From positions 64,452,643 through 64,516,642 of the forward strand of contig OX377202.1 in the NCBI GenBank assembly GCA_947396885.1: 64,000 nucleotides of DNA, written 5' to 3'. The stretch comes from Heligmosomoides polygyrus polygyrus. Its lineage: Eukaryota; Nematoda; Chromadorea; Rhabditida; Heligmosomidae. Position 1 is the first letter of the stretch. Each line of letters starts with the position of its first letter. The position numbers were made by a program, and so were the translations under genes. The notes beneath the pieces are model-generated. The model had not been told where the DNA came from. It saw only the letters and a program-made list of their open reading frames with translations, and ran no database searches. Below, piece after piece: positions 55,512 to 64,000 of this stretch.

Positions 55512-55924
55512 GTATTTATGTAGGTCCGCTTGAAATACTGAAAGCGTTCGTAAGAAGCACTGACTTAGTAGCGGTCGAGGAATTGTTGCTTCAAAAGGAA
55601 ATACATAAGCAGGCTACTGTTTGAAAGAGTGTCCTTGCTGCTGGGGAATGTGTGAGTATTTCGAAAAAGGCAGGTCATTAGCTCGTGCCAGCGTTTTGGG
55701 GATTACGAGTGCCCTTCGCCTCATCATAGGGAGCTGGTTCCGTGAACTGGGCTTTTTACATACAAAAAGCGCTCATCTTGAATTTTCAAAGCGACAAAGG
55801 CCAGCAGAAATGTGGTATTCGGTATAGAGTTCGATAGAGGCGGTTAGGGCTTAGTGTCCCAGAAGAGGTGGTTCAGTGGCTTTTTGAGGAAGAGAACGAG
55901 CAGACAGAGTAACTACTACGCTTA
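55512..55924. other. Intergenic sequence
   Basis: Between the host gene's poly(A) signal and the BEL/Pao gag stop. Nothing recognised. Confidence 0.5.
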
Positions 55925-56518
55925 TTACGGCAGGCGATATGATATCAACACTGCCTTGATAACATCTCGCGGAAACTTTGCAAAAATAGTTTTTGACCAC
56001 ATGGGATCACAGGTATTGCGAACATCATAATCAGCTGAAACCATGCGGTTAAGTAAAACTTGAATTTCTTGAAATGAGGATGAACAACTATCGGCAAAAT
56101 CACTTGCTGGCTTCATGTTTAACAGCTTGTGGACTATCTGACACCTATTTGTGGAATAGTCACAATATGTTTCCTTAAGAGTCTTAATCATCCAGGCATA
56201 ATTTTCTGGTAAAGGTTGGATCCCTTGGATACAGCTTCTCGCCTTACCCTCTAGGCTTTCTCTGAGGAGAATTAGCTTCTCCACAACATCAAGCCTATCG
56301 CTTTTGTGCACCATGGTTTTGAAAATTGCCCAGTATTCTGCAAATTCTTCAGGTTCGCCATAGAAGTTAGGCAAAGATGCTTGTGGAGGACTTATAGAGC
56401 GAAACATCCTTTGCTCGGTGTGAATTTGCGCCGTTATTGGCATGGTGTTTGCATGCGGCTCAGGATTGCTAGTGCTAGCATGGGGTTCCTCATTATTTGC
56501 TTCATGAGCACTTTGCAA
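55925..56518 (-). pseudogene. BEL/Pao-type gag fragment
   Basis: 197 open codons on the minus strand. After a polar N-terminus it carries the hallmark of Pao-type Gag, ASLPNFYGEPEEFAEYWAIF, followed by LDVVEKLILLRESLEGKARS and the helical region around ENYAWMIKTLKETY. In live elements this forms the capsid-like particle core. It ends at a stop before any zinc knuckle, protease or reverse transcriptase, so it is truncated. No LTR was identified on either side. Confidence 0.85.
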
Positions 56519-56723
56519 GTCGAGATCATTCCTTGTCTTGTCATTTTTGTGCGAAATGTAGCCGAGTTCAAAATTGCCGTGTAAATAATTTAATAATAAA
56601 TAATTTTAATTTTAATTTAAAGTGTTATATCAAAACCTATTTCTAGTTCAAACAAAATGCGAGAGGTATTTTCTATAGTTGGAAGGCTGTTCGAAATATG
56701 CACTGTAGGTATCAGGAACCACG

Positions 56724-56770
56724 GATCTCCCTCGATAGAGAGCCTTCGGGCTCTCTTGTTAAGAGGGATC
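56724..56770 (+). promoter_or_regulatory. Strong hairpin at the 5' end of RTE-I
   Basis: AGAGAGCC and GGCTCTCT (56737-56744 and 56749-56756) pair around a TTCG tetraloop, enclosed by a second stem of GATC..CCTC with GAGGGATC (56763-56770). It lies 5 nt from the element start. A role in transcript 5'-end processing or translation is inference. Confidence 0.7.
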
Positions 56771-57221
56771 TCGGGCGGCTTGTCGCAGGGCCACGTGGCG
56801 CGTCCCCGGGTGGTGGATAGGGGAATTAAACGCGAACCAAATGCGACCGTGTACTGCCCAGAGACGCAGGTGGGATGCAGGGGATGGACTCCTTGCTCCT
56901 GCTGTGTCGGGTCGATGCGTTCCTTGTGCGTGGGAGCGGCATGTTCGTGCACAGTGTGCGTGGATGTGTCCGTGACTGTGCGGATTGTAACTGTGTCGGT
57001 TCGGCCAAAAGCTTGCACTCGGTAGACTGGGAGTACATGTAAGGCGATTCGAGGCCGCCTTAAGTCTCGCCCCGTCCCTTCGGGCAGTCTGGCTGGCTGC
57101 CCGGAGTACCCCGCCCGCACGACAGAGCCTGACTAGCTACCCGTGTTGTATTCCAGTCAAACACAGCAGCACTAAAGGGCCTCATTCCCCTGACCCCGAA
57201 AGAGCCCCCATTTCTGCAGCG

Positions 57222-60137
57222 ATGGGAAGGACGAGTACGGAGAGGCTGCTAAAATCTCAGGGCCTAACCAGGCTGCGCAAACTGAGAAGGACTAGGATGA
57301 CGATCTGTACTTACAACGCCCGCACGCTTGCGTCGGAAGCATCCGTCGAGGACCTGATGATGCAAGCCAGGAAGATCAAGTACGACGTCATCGGACTGAC
57401 CGAGACGAGAAGACACCACCCCCTACACGCCGCCTACGACTCCGGAGAAGAACTGTTCCTCGGAACATGCGACAGCAGGGGAGTAGGCGGCGTTGGTGTC
57501 CTCGTCAACACGCACTTGGCCATGAACATCGATTCGTACGAGTCTCTGACAAGCCGAATCGGACGTCTGCGACTGAAGCGATGTGGCTCCGTGCCAGCCT
57601 TGACTGTGTTCGTCGCGTATGCCCCAACATCCGACTACGACGACGAAGACGTCGAGGCCTTCTACCTGGAGCTGGAGAAGTTCTATAAGGAAGACCACAC
57701 CTTCTACAAGGTGATCGTCGGCGACTTCAACGCCAAGATCGGACCACGAAGGTCGCCGAAAGAACTTCACATCGGAACCCACGGTTTGGAGTCAAACGAG
57801 CAAGGTGAAAGGCTGTCTGAGTTTATCATGTCGACCAAGACCATCCATGGAAACTCGCAGTTCCAGAAGCCTCCCTCCCTACGATGGACCTGGGAATCCC
57901 CCGGTGGCCAGTTCCACAACGAGATCGACCACATCATCTTCAATCGCAAGTATTGCCTGACCGATGTCTCCGTTGTCCCCAAGTTCTACACGGGATCGGA
58001 CCACCGCCTCCTTCGTGCGAGGTTCCGCTTTTCGCGTCAAGGAGAGAAGGCCGCGAAGTTCAAGAAGAGGAATCCCAGAACGACCATCAACTGGGATCTC
58101 TACACCTCTCTTGTCGGCCTTTGGGAAGATGCCGTCATGGACAACGTCGACGAGGAATACGATCGCTTCGTGCACCATCTCCACGATAGTGCTAAGGGAG
58201 CCGAGAGCTTGAAGACCACCAAGAGACGCCTGTCTCCGGAAACTCTCGAGCTGATACGCCAGCGTGGAGCAGCACGAGCGTCAGGCAACTACCAACTGAC
58301 GTCCGAGCTTGAAAAGCTATGCAGAGCGGCGATAAAGGAAGATCTGAAGGAGAGAAGGGCGGAAGTGTTGGCTGAAGCAGCAGAGGCAGGGCTGAGCATC
58401 CGCAATGCCCGCCGGAACTTCGCCAACTTCAAGACCAAGATGACCGCTCTCCAACGTCCTGACGGAACCATCACCTCTTCCAGAAGGACCATGGAGAAAG
58501 TCATCCACGACTTCTACTCCGATCTCTTCGATAGCCACGTCCACCTGCCCCCATGCCATCTTCCGCAGGATGGATACGTCGTCCCCTCTGTTCTCTCTTC
58601 CGAAATCCGACACGCCATCTCGTCGGTGAAGAAACGTACAGCACCCGGTCCTGACAGGATCAGAGCTGAACACCTGAAGAACCTCCCGCCAGCGCTCATC
58701 AACACCTTCGCGCGGCTCTTCACACGCTACCTGTCCGAATGCAAGGTTCCATCTCAGTGGAAGACCAGCAAGACCGCTTTGCTGTACAAGAAGGGAGACG
58801 TGTACGACATTGGCAACTATCGCCCGATCTGCCTGTTGTCCGTAGTCTACAAGCTGTTCACTCGAGTCATCCTGAATAGGATTTGCAGAACGCTGGACGA
58901 AGGACAGTCATGCGAGCAAGCAGGATTTCGGAGAGGATTCAGCACGATCGACCACATACACACCATTACAAAGCTCATCGAAGTGTAGCGAGAGTACAAG
59001 CTGCCGCTGTGCCTTACGTTCATCGACCTGAAGAAGGCATTCGACTCCGTCGAGACTGAAGCGGTCATGGAAGCCCTGCTCACCCAGGGCGTTCCTACTC
59101 AGGACATCAGGGTCCTTCGAGAGCTGTACAGTGGATTCACGACCAAGATCTCACCATTCTACGACGACGTCGTCATTGATGTGAATAGAGGGGTTCGACA
59201 AGGGGATACCATATCCCCGAAGCTCTTCAGCGCCACCCTCAAAAACGTCATGCGCAAACTAGAATGGGAAGACATGGGAGTGAAGGTCGACGGCCGGCAA
59301 CTGCACCATCTTCGCTTAGCTGACGACATCGTGCTCATAACACCGAGCATCAGTCAGGCGGAACGAATGCTGGCCGACTTCGATCGTGTATGTGGAAGCG
59401 TTGGACTGCAGCTGAATCTTACGAAGACGATGTTCATGAAGAACGGATGGGTTTCTGATGCCCCATTCTCGCTCAACGGAACGAACATCTCCGAATGCTC
59501 CAGCTATGTGTATCTGGGTCGCGAAGTCAACATGGCCAACGACCTAGCACCAGAGCTGAGCAGGAGGAAACGAGCGGCTTGGGGAGCTTTCAAGAGCGTC
59601 GAAGAAGTCGCGAAGAAGACGAAGAACGTCCGACTCCGTGCCCACCTATTCGACTCCACTGTTCTTCCTGCCCTAACATACGCCTCAGAGACCTGGGCTA
59701 TACGAAAGCAGGATGAACACGCGATCAGCGTCGCGCAGCGTGGAATCGAGAGGACGATGCTCGGAGTGACACGACTCACGCAAGTGAGAGAAGGCCTCCG
59801 GAGTTCCGAGCTTCGCCGACGTTCGAAGATCAGAGACGCTGTCGCATGGGCCAAGTCGTCGAAAATTAGGTGATCCGGCCACGTAATGCGATTCGCAGAC
59901 ACCCGCTGGACGAGAGTCGTCACAGATTGGACTCCGCGGGATGTCAAAAGAACACCAGGACGCCCACCAACGCGTTGGTCGGACTTCTTCGTGAAAGCCC
60001 TGAACGACCGATATGACGCTCTTCGTGTCCCTCGAGCGAGGAGAATCCATTGGACCACTCTGGCACGCGACAGGGACGAATGGAGACGCTGCTGGCGCCC
60101 GCTCGAGCAAGTCGATGATCAACGGGACGACAGGTGA
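57222..60137 (+). pseudogene. RTE-I endonuclease-reverse transcriptase, two nonsense codons only
   Basis: A single 972-codon frame holds every expected block. Endonuclease: [63 protein letters not shown]. Reverse transcriptase: APGPDRIRAEHL, NYRPICLLSVVYKLFTRVIL, CEQAGFRRGFSTIDHI, FIDLKKAFDSVE, RGVRQGDTISPKLFSATL and the catalytic box as LRLADDIVLI (phenylalanine before ADD replaced by leucine). Then comes a C-terminal region with [10 protein letters not shown]. Lesions are TAG at 58986-58988, where a related copy has serine, and TGA at 59871-59873, where tryptophan is expected. No frameshift was seen. It is the best preserved retrotransposon in the window, and could be mobilised only in trans, if at all. 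Confidence 0.93.
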
Positions 60138-60161
60138 TACAGGTGATACAGGTATCAGGAA

Positions 60162-61617
60162 AAATCGATTTTTGATTTTAAGACATTTCTAGGCACCATA
60201 GCGAAATGGAGTAAGGCACCGTGGGATAAATGCGCTTGCGAGTTATTCCTCATCCGGGCAAATAATGGATGTTGGCTGATCGACGGTAGTACCTACGTGT
60301 GATCACCACGTGATTCTACTGCAAGATGCCAGCCTGATGTCTTATTTTATAAATTCATTTTTTTGGAGAGTTGACTTAAAAATTTTGAAAGTATTTTGAA
60401 AACTTTTGTGGTGGTTCTGTGGGTTTTGTTATACAAGTTTATTGCCACTAAATCTACAATATACGATAATGGGAAACGCTTAGACAACACAAGCGATAAC
60501 AGGTGAAATTACTCCAACAGCACGGCGATATAAGTAAGTAGTAAGCAATAGAATAGATGAGTGGGTACAAGCAACGAAAGGAAATGATAGGGAGGAGGAT
60601 GCCAGGAGACCAGCCAGCGGAGGATGCTTAGAAGCCCAAAAGAGCCCGGAAGCTGACTGTAGCCCGCGACGTCGAGGAGAAGCAAGAACTCGCCCCGCCT
60701 TCCAAAAGAAGTCGCGTAGGACGGACAGACCGCGACACTGCGGCCGACGACAAAACATTTTTTTCAATTATGTGGTACATATCGATTAACACAAAGTAGA
60801 TCACAACTTCTTGGCCTCGCCTGGCGTTTGTCGCTGCATCTGAGAGTCGGCGTTTCTGGCTCGTACTTCGGCTAGCATATGGCTGACGTTGAACGAATGG
60901 CTTCGATAGGCGGCTACGGAATATAGGGCTGCCGTTTTGATGATACTGTCGATTAGGCGAATATGGTGAGCAGGGCGGTTGGTAGAGTAGTCTGGAGCGA
61001 TTATGGCACTGACGATTAGTAGTAGCAGAATACGAGATTAGCGAATATAGACGAGGGAGAGGGGGGATATGGTGGTGAAGGCAAGAGCTGTGGCCATAGT
61101 ATTCACTGTGGCTGCTCTTGCTCTCCGCGTCGACGTTTTTCTGTCGGCTCGTCCAAGGGGCAGGAGGTACGGTCGACTCAGGTACAGTCATGAGCAGAAG
61201 TGGCGGTGCTGGACGATGCAGTGTCCCGCAGCCTTATGCGCGACACACAAAAGCTGTTATTGTGCAGCATTTAACAGCTCTCAAAACCTTGCGAGTATCG
61301 TGGTGAATATCGACGATTTTTGGCTCAGTTCTCACTGTACTTCGGAGCTCCCTCATCTGGAAATCGCGAAGTTCAATGAATTCATCGGGAGCCTTTTCAC
61401 GCGATTTTTCGACCTCGGATTGAAGTGAAGTCAGCAGCTCAGGAATACGAGAATAGGAATTCTAGACCTGGCGGATTTGGCCGTTGATGACCTCAAAATA
61501 GTTGAGCAGCTCACCGGAGGCGATGAGTCTGGACATGCTGGAAGGGTGCGAACGTGGACGAAGGGCTGAGAGAGTGTGGAGTCGTCCAGATGACACGCCT
61601 TCTGATATCTGGAGAGT
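60162..61617. other. Sequence between RTE-I and the zinc-knuckle ORF
   Basis: Mostly unassigned. The minus strand is open for 187 codons at 60628-61191 with Ser/Tyr/Pro/Gln-rich, basic sequence (LYQPPCSPYSPNRQYHQNG), in the same frame as the zinc-knuckle ORF but separated by stops. It could be a decayed, disordered retroelement region. 60162-60480 shows nothing. Confidence 0.4.
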
Positions 61618-62043
61618 TCAGAATTTTTTGCGCTTCTCAGTCGGACCGCGTTGACCTTTCCTGGGACAGAGAAGGGTATTGTGACCCGAAGCGCAGCTAG
61701 CGCAAGTAACTCCACAGTCGCCTTCGTGCCCAGCTTGGAGACACTTATGGCAGAGCCCTAAGGAGTTCGCCCTAGCCGCTCTTGATACTTGGTCGGGATA
61801 TTTGCAGCAGCGAACAGTCGGGTGGTGGTCTTTATTATCTGCGTATGGGCAGAATAGGCAGTTGGACCGCGGAGTAGTTCGCTCAATTAGGGTGTCGAGA
61901 CCAGCAGAGAGATGGGTACAGACGTTCTCGAGTTGCGTCAAACGAGCAGACACGTCGTCTACCTTAGTGCGAACGTCTTCTCGTAGGAGTTGAACTGCAG
62001 CAAGTATGGGTTCGAGGTGGAAGGGAATTTCAATATCTTCCAT
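61618..62043 (-). CDS. Gag-like zinc-knuckle ORF of an LTR retroelement
   Basis: 141 codons from ATG at 62043. The first 55 residues are a predicted coiled coil (REDVRTKVDDVSARLTQLEN). Then follow cysteine/histidine clusters CLFCPYADNKDHH, CHKCLQAGHEGDC and CASCASGHNTLLC, the spacing seen in Pao-type Gag zinc knuckles that bind RNA. It stops soon after the last knuckle at a lysine/arginine-rich end. On the minus strand it lies downstream of the env-like region and upstream of the gag piece at 56518, so the parts are not in normal gag-pol-env order. Whether it belongs to the env-bearing element or to a second one is unresolved. Confidence 0.7.
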   Translation of the reverse strand: MEDIEIPFHLEPILAAVQLLREDVRTKVDDVSARLTQLENVCTHLSAGLDTLIERTTPRSNCLFCPYADNKDHHPTVRCCKYPDQVSRAARANSLGLCHKCLQAGHEGDCGVTCASCASGHNTLLCPRKGQRGPTEKRKKF

Positions 62044-62243
62044 AGAGTAGACTATCGGGACAGGGTTTGCTGGTTTGAGGGCAATGAGTGAATCTCACCA
62101 CCTCAGTAAATACGCCTATGAACATCTGGTGCACAAAAACGTGCTGCTAGTGTTTTTTTTTTTGCAGAACGGTTGAGCAGCTGTCACCGAGGCACTGATT
62201 TTTTGTGATGACTGTAGCACGGATTTGTGTTCTGAAGAATCGG

Positions 62244-63995
62244 TCAATGTCGGTGATGCACAAAATCCCTAGCATAGTGAAGTATTGCAAAAAGAGATTG
62301 AGCGATGAGCAGAGTGACTTTTATGCAGATCTCGATGAGGCTTGTCGCGCATTTTAGGATGGATTTTACGAGAATTACAAGAACTGACGGGCCAGCCAAA
62401 TAAGTTACAACTGCCAGTAGGGTGGTTGTGCTGAGGATTCCTAGAGTGAGCTTCCAATATTTTTGAATATTCACCCAAAGCGGGGCAAAGTCGAGGATTT
62501 TGAGGTCAGTGAACCATGTCGATGATTATTTATGTGGTTCATCTTGGGACTGGAAGATATCTTCTTCACTGATATTTGGCAGAAATGCTAGAGTTCCATT
62601 AATATGCACTTTAATGTATTTGTTATTGCACTCCGTGTGTGTCCATATTTGGTTTATAACCGCAGCTTGAAAATTTAGAATGGTTATTGTTTCTGCAGCT
62701 GAGGGGCCACATTTTTTAGAGAATACATTGTCTTCACACTGGATGAGGACCCACGTTGGTTCGTTGGTGACACACTTAATTGCGACCTCCTTCTTAACAG
62801 TCATAGCATCCATGGACGGCAGAAACGGCGATATCGCAGTCTTGTTGCAGCACATAGTCTGCGCTATTTTGCAGAGATGTGGATTCGATAGACACGGCGG
62901 TTTCGCCTTCGTCTGTTAAAGCATTACTGGCCGCAAAAACCAATTCAGCCGAACGAACTGGAAGGATATTTATCATTTCGGAACGCAGGTGTCCTATTGT
63001 TTCGTGTGGACAATGGCATCGCACAGGGGGGCCGGCGATATCGCAGATGCAAACGACTTTGTTCCTGCAACTTCGAAAATTCCAAGAGGCTGTTGATGCC
63101 GTGGGGCATTCTACTGGAAATTTGTAGTCGTTAGGCAGCATAAGGGTTTCGTTTGCTGATATAGCGAACCAACTGCTTAATAAAGGAGAGTTGATTGTTG
63201 GCAGTGATTTTACTGTGATAGAGAGGTCGTCCAGGTGTTCTGTTATATAAGGCATAAGGAGGACTTCTTTTTCGACATTTTTATTGTAAAGCTCAAGGCG
63301 AACTTTTAAGTGCACTAGTGGTTTCCATTCAAGGCAGCTGATGATCTCATGCACATTTTTGTTTTGAGGAATGTGCGCGACTTTATAAAATAAGCAAGCT
63401 GGAGATGGTAAGAGGCATCCACATGCCAATCCTCCACATGTTTCTACGCAACCAGAATATCCTGGCCAGTGCTCAGCCGCAGCTAGCTCTGGAATCGAAA
63501 GGATTTCATCCCTATCAGGACATCCGTCTATGGAGCAAGAGCCCATTTGGCTGCATCTTTTAGTGCTGAATACCTCATAATTAGTGTCTCTAGTGAAGAA
63601 TAAGGACCTTTTAATGCAGCGCAACGTTATGGTTGCCTTTCTAGGTGAACTATCCCCACTATCTTATCTGTGTGCAGGATTCAGATGCAGAGTATTTTGT
63701 TAAGATCGTTAAATAGGACTTCTTGCCTGAATTCCAGGGTGCATTTTTTTCTGTTTACACAAATGAGTTCAGCGCTTTGCGCAATATGTCCACGCTGGCA
63801 TGCCATTGCGGTGTTTACAGCCACTAAAATGTATACGATCGCAGCCACTGTAACGACGCGGCTTAGGTGCATAGGTGCGAACGTCGCCAGCTGGGTGTCG
63901 GCGCGGCGGCTATTTTCGCTTGACGTCCGCGCATGAGTTCGTCTTCTTTGTCTCTGAATCAAAGCGACTGTCAGGAAGACGGTGCAGGCTACCAA
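62244..63995 (-). pseudogene. Phlebovirus-glycoprotein-like env relic of a retroelement
   Basis: Minus-strand fragments of an envelope-like glycoprotein, as carried by some nematode BEL/Pao retroviruses-like elements whose env derives from a phlebovirus Gn/Gc-type protein. 63995-63681 has a hydrophobic signal-like segment and a short cysteine-containing start. 63624-62794 is the cysteine-rich ectodomain with the conserved GYSGC..CGG..CGC pattern and ACLFYK that mark the class II fusion (G2) domain. 62855-62526 continues it in a shifted frame. 62474-62244 is a hydrophobic, membrane-anchor-like tail. At least two frame breaks (near 63630-63680 and 62800-62850) and a stop near 62526 disable it. 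The upstream part is cut by the window or lies beyond it. Confidence 0.75.
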
Positions 63996-64000
63996 ATAGA

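Larger units (their letters stand above)
56719..60149 (+). mobile_element. RTE-I full-length non-LTR retrotransposon
   Basis: 3431 bp bounded by the 12-bp duplication aggtatcaggaa at 56707-56718 and 60150-60161. The 5' leader is about 500 bp, GC-rich and structured. The coding region fills 57222-60137. The 3' end has tandem gatacaggt units (60131-60150), the short-repeat tail expected of the RTE clade. Confidence 0.93.

Noticed and set aside
57423..58673. Several long minus-strand frames opposite RTE-I
   Set aside because: They are antisense shadows of a GC-rich coding region that carries all the endonuclease and RT motifs on the plus strand.
60628..61191. 187-codon minus-strand frame as a separate gene
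   Set aside because: Low-complexity, no recognised domain, inside retroelement debris; kept only as a note on the surrounding sequence.

Overview
This window is eukaryotic nuclear DNA, almost certainly nematode and probably strongylid (hookworm-like). The evidence is one large multi-exon gene with short introns and nematode-style TTTCAG-type acceptors, embedded in dense RTE retrotransposons, mariner and Tc1 transposons, a BEL/Pao-type gag and a phlebovirus-glycoprotein-like env relic. No bacterial operons, rRNA, tRNA or CRISPR were seen. The species assignment is inference.

Layout. (1) 1-29.4 kb is a repeat-rich intergenic nest. A Tc1 element (335-1935) sits in the 5' leader of an RTE-II copy. 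A mariner (5204-10262) is split by a rearranged RTE-II insertion with a 20-bp target-site duplication. An interrupted palindrome (arms 13985-18190 and 22598-24460) encloses a tandem duplication that was then hit by a third retrotransposon, RTE-III (19158-22270). (2) 29.5-55.5 kb is one host gene on the + strand, the RPGRIP1L/MKS-5 ciliary transition-zone scaffold. I could chain 25 exons with compatible splice phases, from a coiled-coil N-terminus through C2-type domains to a stop at 55486-55488 and AATAAA at 55506. Its introns hold a CR1-like relic, a 1.7-kb TA-flanked inverted-repeat element, a Helitron-like minisatellite region, an antisense full-length RTE-II (40241-43335), two mariners with both ends (46310-47530, 48319-49536), a third mariner relic and several copies of an unclassified ~280-bp repeat (here R1). 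(3) 55.5-64 kb is retroelement territory: a BEL/Pao gag piece, an almost intact RTE-I (56719-60149; 972-codon frame with only two nonsense codons), a zinc-knuckle ORF and a broken env-like glycoprotein, the last three LTR-element parts all on the minus strand.

The only gene with a clear cellular role is the RPGRIP1L/MKS-5 homologue. The rest is a layered record of transposition in which target-site duplications and paralogous empty sites give a relative order. The best candidates for recent activity are the Tc1 (complete DD34E transposase if a 66-nt intron is removed), RTE-I and the 14.1-kb RTE-II fragment. RTE-I, -II and -III, R1, and MAR-1, -2 and -3 are working names used only here.
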